Source: Zhengitettix transpicula | Taxonomy: Eukaryota > Arthropoda > Insecta > Orthoptera > Tetrigidae | NCBI GenBank assembly: GCA_037074705.1 | Contig: CM073590.1 | Coordinates: 221,308,746-221,372,745, forward strand | Length of the DNA: 64,000 bases | Reading direction: 5' to 3' | Shown here: piece by piece, positions 1-11,289 of the stretch | Numbering within the stretch: the first letter of the stretch is position 1 | Layout of the letters: the number at the start of each line of letters is the position of its first letter | Notes under the pieces: model-generated | Told to the model about the DNA's origin: nothing | The model's database searches: none | The model's input: only the letters and a program-made list of their open reading frames with translations | Program-made: the position numbers and the translations under genes

Positions 1-26
1 TTACTTTGAATGGAAACGGATTTAAT

Positions 27-171
27 CTGGTTGAGGCATAGAGACGGCAATGCAGCGTCTCCACAGTCAACACAAGGACTTAACCCATTTGTTTCTATGG
101 TATTCCCTGCGTCACATTTAGGTTCATTTCGGGTGGGATCCTTAAACTACAGCCAGAGGGGGACTAGTTTT
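27..171 (+). repeat. element A, diverged internal fragment
   Basis: This diverged piece of the dispersed retroelement found nine or more times in the window lies in sense orientation. Recognisable landmarks are the TGAGGCA...GCAATGCAGCGTCTCCACAG block (about 32-69), the TATTCCCTGCGTCACATTTAGG block (about 101-121) and GGGATCCTTAAACTA followed by a corrupted CCCGGGGGCCCTAG (155-166). It has many substitutions and indels and no A tail, so it is an old copy. Confidence 0.6.
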
Positions 172-780
172 AATGTTTCCAGAAATATTTCTCCCCAGTC
201 TTACAAATTCTGAACTAAATCTCCTTAAATTCCCCAAAGGTCAGGAAGACAGAACCAAACACTCATCACATATTGGAGTGCCACGAATTTTGGTTTAATA
301 TTTCACTGTGCATTATTTATCTACATCCACTCCTATGGTGTTATTGGGAAGTGGTCACCAATTGGATTGCTCTCAAGTAGTATGTTTCTGTTTTAATAAA
401 ATATATTGATATAATAATAGTGATGAGTGAACGATAAATTTCTTGAATATAAATACCACTATGTATTCTCATAACGTCAATAAGTATGTTACGTAAGCCA
501 TCAAATATTACTGAATAAATTATTTGTGTAAAAAAAATTACCAGGACTACATAATTTTATGCACTCTATAATTTGTGCTTATTTCACACGAAAACCCTTG
601 TTTCTTCAAATGAACGCCTGTACTCCTGTACTCATTTGATATAATCTTCAGCAGCGTACAATGAGAACCCGTACCAGTAATGTTCTTATTCCTCGTTTTC
701 ATTAGTTTCAATTGTTGTGCAAAGTTGATTGTTCTATAACGTTAGAAACTTGATCAGGGTGCTTCCAACCGTCTTCAGAG
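172..780. other. AT-rich noncoding stretch
   Basis: Complex AT-rich sequence with no long frame, repeat match or RNA gene that I can identify. Confidence 0.6.
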
Positions 781-1175
781 CTTTGTAGTCGCTTACCCCG
801 TTCGGTCGCGTGTGTTGCGGGAATTATAAGACTGGACGGAAACGGCGCCCTGTTTAATGTTGATGGTTGAAATAGGTCGTGGAATCGTACCGATATAATG
901 CGGAGGCAGAGTCCCCTGGCGCAGTGCGGCTAATGCGACTTTGCAGCCAACATCGACGTCGAGCTTCACGTTATAATGAACGTATATTTGTCCTGGCGCG
1001 AATGTAATTGCAGCCCGAAGTTGAGGCTGCCTATGCAAACGGCCTGGCGAGTGGACCAGACCCGTGTCTCATTACCAGCTTCTCTCAAACTACGCCCTTC
1101 CCAAAAGAAGCAGCGAGAAAGGCGGACCCGTGGCATTTCAATTTTATTTACGTCATCAGGTAACAAGAGCCAGGA
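781..1175. promoter_or_regulatory. GC-richer noncoding block, candidate regulatory element
   Basis: The base composition rises sharply above both flanks and the sequence is complex (for example around 790-850 and 890-1100). Short frames are open on both strands (793-1038 minus, 966-1166 minus, 976-1254 plus), which is expected from GC-rich sequence and does not support a gene. No core promoter arrangement is clear. This could be a conserved noncoding element or a decayed exon. Confidence 0.25.
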
Positions 1176-1280
1176 CGTTAATTTCTGCGTAAGATCTGTA
1201 ATCCAATTATTGAGTGTTCTGAAGTGTTTATCATGTACAGCCTGTAAGTTATAGCCAGGCTTCCTTCAAGTTGTAATGAG

Positions 1281-1635
1281 TTTTTTTTGTTTTTGTTTAG
1301 GTAACGGACTACATGAGGGTAGAGGATAGTAGCAAAGGGTTAACTAGGGCCCCCGGGATATATTTTAAGGATCCTACCCGGCATTCGCCTAAAGAAATGC
1401 AGGGAAAACCCTAGAAAAACCTGCATCAGGTAGGTCGGGCATTGGGTACTTGTCCCACGCCCTTCCGATAGCGGGAGAGGAGTTTGCTGTGGGGACGCAG
1501 CATTCCCTTCTCCGTGCCTCAACCAGTTTAGGAGGCAGCTGGCCGACTATTCCAATGGGAATAGCGGACAACTCTTACCGTATGCCGTATGCCCGCCGGA
1601 ACATACACCTCTCAGAACAGGCCGAGGTGCCTCGG
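1281..1635 (-). repeat. element A copy with internal deletion
   Basis: On the plus strand it reads backwards: poly(T) at 1281-1288 (the 3' A tail), a corrupted tail box, GGGTTAACTAGGGCCCCCGGG, GGATCC, TACCCGGCATTCGCC, the CCTGCATCAGGTAGGTCGGG block and the GGAGGCAGCTGGCCGAC block, ending in GGTGCCTCGG. About 65 bp found in other copies between GAGGGTA and GAGGATAG are missing, with GGGTA on both sides, consistent with deletion between short direct repeats. Open frames on both strands (1389-1571 and 1450-1650) recur in other copies and reflect low divergence of the family. Confidence 0.9.
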
Positions 1636-1639
1636 ATTA

Positions 1640-4630
1640 GATACTTGTAGAATATAGAACTGGGTATTTTACGCATCTGCGAGAACTCCAAGATTAACGT
1701 CCTATCCGAAGGAATGAAAATCCAACCGTGCCAGCGCAAATAGTACTTGTTGAATTATAATTAATTTTTCGTTTTCTTCGTGAAACTGTCTCTTGGCATA
1801 TTTAAAGTAAAGACGTTTAATTGAAGTATATATTGGAATTAAAATCATTATATCTATGGAGGAAAAATTCTGTGTAGTATTCTAAATGTTATTTATTAGT
1901 AAATGTAGGTAAAATACGATTTCTGTTTGGCATATTGTATGATCTTTTAGCGTGATAGAAAATTCAGTTAAATTAGACTTCAACACTTCATTTAATTTTA
2001 ATAAACCTATTAATAGGGTTTTGAGCTTATCCATTATCTGTGTTAATTCAGCGGCGCAAAGAACTCAAGAGTACGAATCGCTGGAAACGGAAGACACTTT
2101 ATTCTGTCTAAAGACCTTCTTCATAATCGGGTGTTCCTAGTAGACAAAATGGCGATGTTTTCTGTGAAGCACAGATATCAAAATGTTTCGGCAACCACGT
2201 ATTATCGTGAATCTATGAGAATTCGCGTTATAGAGAGACCGCGTAGCAGTGAAGCAAGTTACAAGAAAGAAACGCTTACCTGTAAGTAAGACAAATATTG
2301 GAATCGTGTAACTCGCCAAGTGGTCGTCGAGACGAGTCAAACCACACTAGAGCATAGACGATTTATCAACTTCACGACATCGAAAGAAACCAACTAATTT
2401 TCTCATTACTTAATGAGCTTAGGACTGTAGGGAAAGGGGCGAACTACGACAACGGTAAGATTTAGATTGGAAGTCATCAGTTTAATTCGGTTTAACTTAA
2501 CAGTATTTAATAGGCGATGTAATGTACCGAAGGAATGTAAAAAAAAACATTTATTCCCAGTTAAATAAAAAAAATTTCCGTCAGTAATTTTACCCAGTGA
2601 ATTTTCTTCCTCAATATTACTGAAATTGTAAACTATTTCAAACATCTGAGGGTCGTTTATCTGATTTCGAAGTCTAAATTTAGGTAAAAATTAGTATTAA
2701 AACTTATGTTGGAAAAAATCTCACTGCTTCTTTTTCATATACTAACTTCTACTTAACTTTATGAACGTTCCTGTTTACAATTTCTTCGAGGCAACTTTAA
2801 GCGGTGGCGATTCTAGTAAGGGAAAAACGGCGAGCTATCATCATTATATGTAGCTTAAGATCGTAATTAACATTTCTCGCCGACAGCGTGCTAGGTTTTC
2901 TCTGCACTTTTTCTTTAAACTAACTTAAAAGTTTTTAAGTTCTCAGCAAATTAAGGTTGTATCTGAAAGAAAAAAAAACACGAGCTTGTAAAGTTCTCGT
3001 GAAACGGTATTTCATAGACACCCTCTGAGCTCCTTCCATTGCATTCTTCGTTAGATTTTTTTTGTTTCCTCGTGTAGAGTGCAGCCTATTACAGATAGTT
3101 ATGAAGTGTTTTGGAAATACGTTCATCACATATCAGCATCGATACAAGAAAAGCGTGATATTGTTTTCTAAATTTCGAAAGTCATGGAAGATGTATGATT
3201 TTTCTACAAATCTGTGCTAATGTTCTTTGCAAATTAATGTTTCTGACTTCTAGTATATCGTCATTAAGAAAATAATTCAAATCGCAACATTGAACTACTA
3301 TGGTGTTATTAGCAGCTTCGTTTATAATTTAAATTAAGGGAATTAATATCAGCCATTTTCCTGGCTTTTGATAAACGAAAAATTAGTTCCAGAATGTTTC
3401 TAAGAAAATTCAATGTTCCTCTGATTTAATTGTGATGTTATTGAATTAGGTATTCATACTAAATAGTTTTTGATCACAATATGAACGGTGGTCTTATGAG
3501 CTTTGGCCAATTTCAGGAAGCATAAATGATTGGCCGTAAAAACTTTAGTAAACTTTTTGTATGCAATAAGAAATAATAATTACGAATGGTATATTTATTG
3601 CCAATAGTAAGTAATTCTAATTTCAATTCCGTGGATGCACTAAAACACACTTCAATTTACCGGACATATAATTTATATATTTTTTAAATAATATTGTGTT
3701 TAAATACCGAAGCATTAACGGTTTATAAAACATGAAAGGTCATTAAAACAGTTCCTGCATAAACATGAAACAAGTTGATAAAATTAATTAAGAGAGATTG
3801 AAAAAAAAAACATTTTAATTTACTTTAAAGTTTCGTCGATTGATGAATCGCCATTCATTTTCACAAACGCTCTTCTACGAAACCCGCGGAAATCTGTATC
3901 TGCAAAAGGCCTTTGAAGGGCTCTCCAGCTTTTCTGATGACCTGTGAAACAGATTCGCAAAGCGCTCGAGCTCCCTGTCATTTTCAATACACTCGCAATT
4001 TTTTACCTTCACAAATTTTAAAAGCGGCCTACGAAGAAGGAAAGCCTATACTCAAAACACCCTTCGGCGAGTGAAAGATAAAGGGTGTGATTTTTCACGA
4101 ATATTCGCTTCGATGTTGAGCGCTTAATAGTGTTCTTCATGATGTGGTAACTTCAACCATTCGAAACTAATACATAGATTATATAAATACATTATTTATG
4201 AAAAATACGCCATATTTTTTATTTCATACCACCATAATTTGATATGATTTGGTAGGTTATTTATATAATTTTCCAATCAATTTAATGTTTACCAAAGGAC
4301 CCGGAAATATACGAATTTCTACTTCATTTCTTATTTTTTATAGACGCATAACGACAATTAATTTCAAATTTCAGAAATTATTTATTAAGAATTGGTTAAT
4401 CTGGAATGATGGTAGGCAAAATTTCAATAAAGAGGTTTTTCGTACCCCAATAGGCAGTGAAATGGAAATAAAATAATATAATTTGAACATTAAATTAACA
4501 ATTTCAGATATTTACGAAGTTTTAATGTGTCATACAAAGTAGTCCAGAAAGAAGGGGTATAATAACAAAAAATAAGGAACTTATTAAATATTTTTTCTTA
4601 ATTATAAATGTATAAATACAGCCACATTAC
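1640..4630. other. AT-rich noncoding stretch
   Basis: Mostly AT-rich sequence with poly(A)/poly(T) runs. Frames such as 1952-2140, 2406-2645 and 4249-4476 are short and AT-composition driven. A modestly GC-richer patch lies at about 3830-4120. I see no gene or named repeat. Confidence 0.55.
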
Positions 4631-4639
4631 TTTGAAATA

Positions 4640-4690
4640 ATTTATTAACGGAACGTTTCGTGCTCAAATGAGGGATTCATCAGGTTAAAT
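4640..4690 (-). ncRNA. hammerhead-core-like motif
   Basis: On the minus strand CTGATGA (4683-4677) is followed 17 nt later by GAAAC (4659-4655) and then GTTCCGTTAA. This is the order of the invariant hammerhead blocks CUGANGA and GAAA. CG/CG around TTC could form a two-base-pair helix III before a U. The intervening 17 nt forms only a poor helix II, so catalytic activity is doubtful. It is probably a remnant of a repeat that once carried the motif. Confidence 0.35.
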
Positions 4691-5329
4691 AATTTCCATT
4701 AATTTGCAATATAATAAGGCAAATATAAATAATAAATAAATATCTTTGTAGTATTTCGAAGACATGCTATGTCTGCAATAATGAAGTCTTAGATTGAGGA
4801 CGAAACTTTAATTTTTATGTTTTTTGTTCATAAATTATTTCTGACTAATTTTGCTGTGTTTAAAGAATTATAATTCAGAAAATAAAATGTAACGAGTTAT
4901 TTATGCTGGGAAAGAAATCGCAAAGTCTCATTCCTTGTTTTGAGAATACTGCAGGTGATACATGCTAAAAATACACGTTAAAAAATTCTTTTGTGACCAT
5001 CGAATATACTTTGTAATCATTAAAATGTCAGATATAATATAAAATGTTTGGAATTCCTACCCTATTTAAGGGAATGTAACTGTATTAGGTCTATCGTTTC
5101 CGAATATCGCTTCTAATGTAGACAGACCGTTAAAAGCGCAGGTAATACCCAAGTAAGCCTAAATCTTTAAGTAACATATTCGTTTCCATTAATCATCTGT
5201 CACTTTCGAAGCATCTCTCTAACGAAATGCTCTGACTTTTAAACCTCGCCTCGACGTATATCTGAAGAAAACTAATCTTTAATACAGCAGTGTATTTTCA
5301 TAGTTGGTCGTGGTCCGGTCATTGGCTTT

Positions 5330-5790
5330 CATGCTTCGGCTATTCTGACATATTCATCAGGTTAATCGTTTGTTGGAAACAGCTGTTTGCGCGTGTTTAC
5401 TGTGCTTTGTGTGAGGTCTGCCGTTGAGTGGAGTTAATCACAAAGAGGCGACAAGTTTTCGGTTGCCGTCCGTTGCTGCTTCGCTAAATCACAGCGAAAC
5501 GCTACTGTCGCTAATTACAGTCCCCTACGTCACTCGTTATGCCGTAATTGTGTTTAATTTTGGCACCGTAGAATATAAAATTCTCAGTTAATTGAATTTG
5601 CTTTCCCGGATAATAGTTTTTGCTTTGGCTTTGACGCTATCCGGCCTTTTGACCGAGCAGGTGATTGGGCGCTAAACAAAGCTGATTGACGTGCAACTCC
5701 TCGTGCGCCTTTCATTTGCGCCGATTCACTCCCTTCTTTATATTCACAGCTGTATCTAATTGCAGGCTCATTGTGAGCCAAGGAGCTTCT
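5330..5790. promoter_or_regulatory. GC-richer noncoding block, candidate regulatory element
   Basis: A complex, GC-richer island in AT-rich flanks. It holds homeodomain-type sites (GCTAATTACAG near 5511-5521, CAGTTAATTGAA near 5586) and TGATTGACGTG near 5683, which resembles a Pbx/Exd-type half-site. The short minus-strand frame 5584-5781 has no recognisable domain. The regulatory reading rests on composition and motifs only. Confidence 0.25.
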
Positions 5791-5799
5791 GTGTTGGTA

Positions 5800-6735
5800 A
5801 ATCAGTCTTGAAATTAATTTAATGTGTCAAGACAAAAATTAACAACGCTCGCTCTTGAATGATGGAGTGAGTTGGAAAACAGCTTGCCAGAACGAGGAAA
5901 AATAAATTTAGGTAAAGTAAGTAAGGTAATTAAAAGCGAAAGAGTGAAAAAAAAACAAGTTTATACGTTAAACAAATCTCATCGTGAGGAATCACGGTAA
6001 ATCAGTTCAGTGCATATTCACACGACTCCACAACACAATCATGAACCTACTTGGTTTAGCTCGACCCAAGAAGACGACTGCCGATGGCTTTTTCTTGTTT
6101 TCATTCTCTCTTGTAATTATATTTTTTTCCTTCACCTACACCTAATTTTCCTCAATTTGTTGTCAATTAAAGACAAACGACCACCATAAAAGGATTATTG
6201 CAAATTAAAACCACTATTTTTACTAAATTTAAAATGAAAAACAGTCCGTTCCTTTGAACGCAATTTTTTTTCCTTCAATGAAATTATGACTTTCAGAATA
6301 TCCTAATATTGAAATTAATACATAAATAATGACAGTTATATGGAAATTTGATCTACTTAATTTAGATCCATGTACAATAAATTTGATTTTATTGATAAAT
6401 AATTCATTTATTTATGGGGTTTTACGTGAGTAGCGTTTTTCTGGATTTTTCTAGTAAGATATGATTGGGCTTTATTGATTATAGGAATTAAAATAACATG
6501 CTTTGTATTTTCAATTGCTTGAATACATTGAACATTGGAAATTCCCCCGGAAGCATCAAAACACCGAATTATTGATTAAGCATCTACAAATAAGGATTTA
6601 TATGAAACGAAATTGTTGAATTACGATTTAGGCTGTCAGAATTCTTTCATATCAGTGGATCTCGGCTTACTGTTTTAAATATGTGAATGAACGCACTCAC
6701 ATCGGCTGAGGCTTATCAATCAAGCATAGCATAGG
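5800..6735. other. AT-rich noncoding stretch upstream of candidate exon
   Basis: AT-rich sequence with short homopolymer runs. No convincing core promoter and no repeat family were recognised, although this is where a promoter or upstream intron of the 6818-6990 exon would lie. Confidence 0.5.
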
Positions 6736-6817
6736 GTTAGAAAAGTGTTTTGATCCTTTTTACTACATGTGCAACGCGAAAAACTGTGGTTAAATAAGAA
6801 AAAGTGATTTTAATCAG

Positions 6818-6990
6818 CGGCGTGGTTCGGGATAGGAAGATGAGCGACAAATTGGCCTTCCAGGTGAAAGGAGGTCCTGCTAAGCTGCCATTGAAGGACG
6901 ATTTCGGGACGGGATTAGTGCTCCGCGTCATAATCCAGGATAACGATCCATCAATCGCGAAGACCCCAACCCCAATTCGCCTCAAGCAGA
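6818..6990 (+). CDS. candidate protein-coding exon with start codon and splice donor, product unknown
   Basis: The frame opens with ATG at 6840 (A at -3, context AAGATGA) and runs 50 codons plus one base to 6990, where a strong donor GTGAGT (6991-6996) follows; the in-frame stop TAA lies inside the would-be intron. A possible acceptor is TTTTAATCAG ending at 6817, with a weak pyrimidine tract, so this may be a first coding exon with 5'UTR or an internal exon. The translation begins MSDKLAFQVKGGPAKLPLKD and continues with a segment containing GTGLVLRVIIQDNDPS and a proline/threonine stretch TPTP. Third codon positions are mostly G or C, unlike the AT-rich surroundings, which favours real coding on this strand over the open reverse frame (6737-6985). 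No signal peptide or membrane helix is visible. I do not recognise the family. No partner exon was found in the window, so its introns would be very long. A CRE-like TGACGTCA (6999-7006) lies just downstream. Confidence 0.42.
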
Positions 6991-7296
6991 GTGAGTAATG
7001 ACGTCAGCAAACACGTCGAGCGAGTGCGGAGTGTTGTCGCCAAGGGTCCATAAAAGTGCCACTGGGACTTTTGCCCGTGGCGTTGACCTCAGGAATCTGA
7101 TAAATACACCCCAACACCAGTGAACTAGTTTGTCAACTTATAAATTTTATTCAGCTTGAAATAACTTCAAATATCGTTCGTAATACAAACGAAACCAAAC
7201 GAGAACATGACTGGATTTGACATTTAAATCCAGTGCTGTATTAATACGAGAGTTCTTGTATTATAAAAGGTATTAATATGCGTTCTGTAAACGTGA

Positions 7297-7748
7297 TTTT
7301 TTTTGGGTGTAGACAGGCTATGTATAGGGTAATCCACATAGTGGCAACTCCCCTCTTATAGCATAGGAAAGGGATTTGAATGGGGGGATGCGGAATGGTG
7401 GAGGAAGGTAGCCAAGGGTAACTAGGGCACCCGGGCTATGATTTAAGGATCCTACCCGGCATTCGCCTAAAGAAATGCAAGAAAACCCTAGAAAAACCTG
7501 CATCAGGTAGGTCGGGCATTGGGTACTTGTCCCACGCCCTTCCGATAGTAGGACAGGAGTTTGCTGTGGGGACGCAGCATTACCTTCTCCGTGCCTCGAC
7601 CAGTTTAGGAGGCAGCTGGCCGACTATTCAAATAGGAATAGCGGACAACTCTTACCGTATGCCCAAGGTCTGCGACCCCGGAACATACACCTCTCAAAAC
7701 AGGCCGAGGTGCCTCGGCATGTGGGAACTTTAGTTCAAAAAACCAAAG
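7297..7748 (-). repeat. element A (tail subfamily B), full unit with probable target-site duplication
   Basis: A 452-bp copy read backwards on the plus strand, from the poly(T) at 7297-7304 to GTTCAAAAAACCAAAG at 7748. It is flanked by AAACGTGA (7289-7296) and AAATGTGA (7749-7756), eight bases with one mismatch, as expected for a target-site duplication made by target-primed reverse transcription. In sense orientation the 3' end reads CATAGCCTGTCTACACCC followed by A8, the B-type tail. GGATCC and the GCATCAGGTAGGTCGGGCA core are intact. There is no reverse transcriptase, so it must be mobilised in trans. I see no tRNA-, 7SL- or 5S-like head. Confidence 0.9.
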
Positions 7749-7759
7749 AAATGTGAAGG

Positions 7760-8950
7760 AAGAGTGAGCTTATGAATGTGGTACGCAAGTTGTTGTGACG
7801 CTGCGAGTAAAGTAGGAAAACACGAGTCTGAAATACAGAAATGGCGATGCCCGATCCCTCGCAGATTTTCGTTTTCTGTCCTTCCGATCTCTTTTTATTC
7901 TCCGTATTATTCTTTCATATTACGTGTCATCTTTATATCATATAATTTTTCTAATTTTTATTATAATACTCAATAAAATGTTTCTATTACAATCTCATAA
8001 AATTAATTACAACCTTAAGTGTTGTAATCAACAGGATCTTTCGAATCTTTTTGTTTCACAATCATCTGTAATTAATTGTATAATACTTAAAGAAAATCAC
8101 ACAAACACCTACTATAGCGTCTGCAAAGACATTCTAGAATCAACACACGTCTTTCAATTTTTCAAGAAGATTGGTTATTTACAAGTATAATTCTAATACT
8201 GTCCGTCATGTTGGACTTCTTAGCCAGTACAGGCCAGTTGAATACATCGTTTACTTTTAATTCGTATATCGATTACATCGACCTTGATCGATAATAAGAT
8301 ATAATAATAATAATCTAGTTTAAATTCTGTACAATATTTGCGTATGTCACCAGTTAACTGAACAACGATTTAAGAAACGCACAAAAACACGTACGAAATC
8401 GCCTCAGAAGACATTTGAAGATGAAAATCGCACTATATAAAATTTAGAAAAATAAATTAAAAGAGCGGAATAAATTAATTAATTTTATTAAATTATTTGC
8501 ATTGTAGGCATTCATGATTTAGTTCAATATAATTTTGCAACATACATTTATCGTCCCACGGTGACCTCACCTATTCAGTAATCACACAGGTTCACCTTCA
8601 AATTCTGCCGATCAAATAATAAAATACATGTCTAAAGATACTTTAACTAAACCAACGTAATCAATTTTAGAAAATTAATACTGAGGAAACAAAACCGTAG
8701 ATAATATTCAGTGATATTCTAATACTTTCAATATTCCCGCAAAAAGTGACACTAGTCTGTGCGAGAACTTCTACAGAGATTCACACGAGGTAATGTGGAG
8801 ACAATCAGAATATTAAGGATATAAACATTTGCAGCCTGTGTTCTGTGATATGAAGAGTTGAGGAATGACAGAAAATGGTGGGGAATGGGTCTTGGCCATC
8901 TTAATAAGAATAAAAGATTATTGCGAAACAACTGACGCAGTATTGGACTG
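7760..8950. other. AT-rich noncoding stretch
   Basis: AT-rich sequence. The plus-strand frames 7776-7976 and 7924-8190 are hydrophobic and AT-driven with no domain. Nothing else recognised. Confidence 0.5.
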
Positions 8951-8999
8951 GAATCTATTACACACGACTACCAATTCCAGGAAATATATATATACAATT

Positions 9000-9165
9000 T
9001 TCTGTATAACTGAGGTAACCGATCCTTAACATCGCCTCCAGCGGCGCATTGTTATCGTTATCACGTTCCGGAACGTCGCTGGAATTCCAGCTGGAGGTCG
9101 GTAATCCTATTGTCACAACGCTGGAATCTGGGAAGTATGTTCCGTTGTAGTGTGGCATTTCAGAA
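9000..9165. other. short GC-richer patch
   Basis: A GC-richer patch with internal inverted pieces (GGAATTCCAGC near 9081-9091 and CGTTATCACGTTCCGGAACG near 9056). The overlapping minus frame 8958-9158 has no recognisable domain. Role unknown. Confidence 0.2.
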
Positions 9166-9169
9166 CTCG

Positions 9170-10485
9170 TAATTTAACACCGGGTTACATTAATATTTAT
9201 GGGACCGCTGCGATACGTAACCGACTGATTAAAAATTCACCAGAATTAACGTTAATGTTCCGTACAATGTTAATACATGAGGGAATTTCCTGTCTGATAA
9301 TCACATTTCAGCAATTTCACACGTGATCTCTACAGCTGCATCTCTACATTGGGAAATCCGACGCATGAATTTGCCTCTACGCACACATATTATCCTACCT
9401 GGCTTAATTTCGTCATTTTAGGTCGTTCAGTAATCTAATTTTGAGAATTACGTTCAAGGTGGATGCGAGCGTAAATGATTAAAAATAAAACCACATTAGT
9501 GTCCACACTTACGGTATGAAATGCCAAATCGGAAAATAGGTTCATAAGGGATAGTTTCACAGGTTTTGGCTTTCATATAAATTTAAAAAAGTTTTTAAAT
9601 TAATGTTTCAGTCACACATTCGTATAGCCAGACATGGGACATATTTTTACTCAAATGGGGAAAAAACCTGACGTCATATTAACTGAAATATTTCATTTAC
9701 TCTTGAAACCAGCAAAGAGTATTATATTACATTCAAGCTTGGATTCTAGGACTTTTCACGTAAATAATGTTACTCATCTCTAAATTAAAGTTTTATTGTA
9801 TTTACACTTCAAGGTTAAATCCTTCCTCCGGATGAAACCTTTCAGGATGGTCTAATTTATTTTGGAGTCAATTAAATCCCAAATCGTAGCGGGTAAGACA
9901 AATAATGAACACCTCTGAAGAACGTTTGGCCGAGGTTCTCAGATCTTGTTTACTTCCAGCTTGAGAATGCTCTGTCCCTGAAGTGTAACGACGTGGAAAC
10001 GTCTATAAAAGAGTTTCAAAGTTTCACGTCGCCAAAATATTCTTAACCTAAAGGATAGAATTGGCATATTTATGTCGACGGGAACATCCACAGGTCAGCG
10101 CCTTCACGTGAATATCATCACCACAAGCTTCATTACTAACAACGGTACAGTAGACGGAGAAAGTTAAAGTTGAAATTGTCGAAGAATATTTACAATTATC
10201 ATTGTAATACGTGAGTCGTTAAATATGAGGCGGCTGCCTACGAATTTTTGTATAACGAAATCAAGAAGATTCTGTTTCTCCAGTTACCTTATAGAAGAAA
10301 TAAGAAAAATTATGTCATACGGGTGTCTGCTCGTAGTTTTTCTCTAGACAAGAATAAATAGAATATTTATATTATATTACTACGTGTTTTTCAAGAGCCT
10401 CACGATTTCATGTAATAAAGTTAGCTACCTATAAGTAATTATATTTGCCAGATTCTATATATTCTTGGAAGAGGATTCAAATACA
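9170..10485. other. AT-rich noncoding stretch
   Basis: No gene, RNA or repeat recognised. CTGACGTCATA near 9669 resembles a CRE site but has no supporting context. Confidence 0.5.
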
Positions 10486-10488
10486 GGT

Positions 10489-10651
10489 TGCCGGGTAGGA
10501 TCCTTAAATCATATAGCCCGGGGGCCCTAGTTAACCCTTGGCTACCTTCCTTTATGCTTCCGCATTCCCTTTTTCAAATCTCTACCTATGCTATTAAAGG
10601 TGATTTTTCACCAGGTGAATTACCCTCACGTAGCCTGTTACTCTAAAAAAA
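10489..10651 (+). repeat. element A, 5'-truncated copy (tail subfamily A)
   Basis: The sense-strand copy starts inside the element at GCCGGGTAGGATCC and continues through AGCCCGGGGGCCCTAG, the CTATTAAAGG box and the tail TAGCCTGTTACTCT followed by A7 (10645-10651). Loss of the 5' part with an intact A-tailed 3' end is the usual signature of incomplete LINE-type reverse transcription, and it fixes the sense orientation of the family. Confidence 0.9.
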
Positions 10652-10800
10652 CACCGCATAAAGTATTAATTTCTTAATTTGGAGTTGAAACATTATTAGT
10701 GAATACATTCTCTTATTAATAATAGTCTTCAAATAGGATTTTTTTGCTGATATAGAACTTATACTTAATACTAGCTTTTGTCCGTCATCCGAAGAGAAAA

Positions 10801-11175
10801 TTGAATAATTTAAGATCGAGAATGCTGCAGGTTGCATTTTTGTTTCGGGAGGAACAGGTCGAGATTGGCTGCGGAAGGCGAGGTTTGGAAGTCTGCAGGC
10901 CCGAGGGATCGAAGGACAAAGGATGCTTCAAGACTGCTGAAGATGTTTATTTTTTACGCGACGGAGGCGTCTGTAGTGGCGAACGTTGTTTTTACATGTG
11001 TTGCGAATGGCCTGAATAAAACATGAGGCTGTTTTGCATTTCAGATGCTGGGGGAGGGTGATTTGTGAGTGACTGTGGTCGGATTAGCGGACGTCCAAAC
11101 GCCGCGCCGGCGTCCTTCCTCCGCGCGTTACGTCAGGGTGACCAGCGACTCTGCAGGTGTATTCAAGTAGGTCGA
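10801..11175. other. GC-richer block with short Cys-rich frame
   Basis: A complex GC-rich block, including GCCGCGCCGGCGTCC near 11101. Two overlapping plus frames are open (10801-11019 and 10832-11026). The first ends in a cysteine-rich segment (GVCSGERCFYMCCEWPE), but no signal peptide, domain or splice arrangement supports a gene. A decayed transposon exon or a noncoding element is equally possible. Confidence 0.2.
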
Positions 11176-11215
11176 CAAGTAGGACGCAGTTTGAAGTAGA
11201 TATAATATATAAAAG

Positions 11216-11278
11216 ATAGCCAAATGCAGACAAAATAAGTGATAATATAATAAACTTATTATGTCTGCATTTGGCTAT
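11216..11278. repeat. perfect-stem inverted repeat related to a dispersed repeat end
   Basis: ATAGCCAAATGCAGACA (11216-11232) is exactly inverted at 11262-11278. The pairing extends to 11239/11255 with one mismatch, giving 24-bp arms around a 15-nt loop. The left arm plus AAGTGATAATATA also matches sequence beside the hammerhead-like motifs at 27345-27385 and 40586-40620, so this palindrome may be two ends of that family head to head, or a terminal fragment. Confidence 0.7.
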
Positions 11279-11289
11279 TTCTTATAATT

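Noticed and set aside
6737..6985. Minus-strand 82-codon frame opposite the candidate exon
   Set aside because: The plus strand has better start context, GC-rich third positions and a donor site; this is the likely shadow frame.
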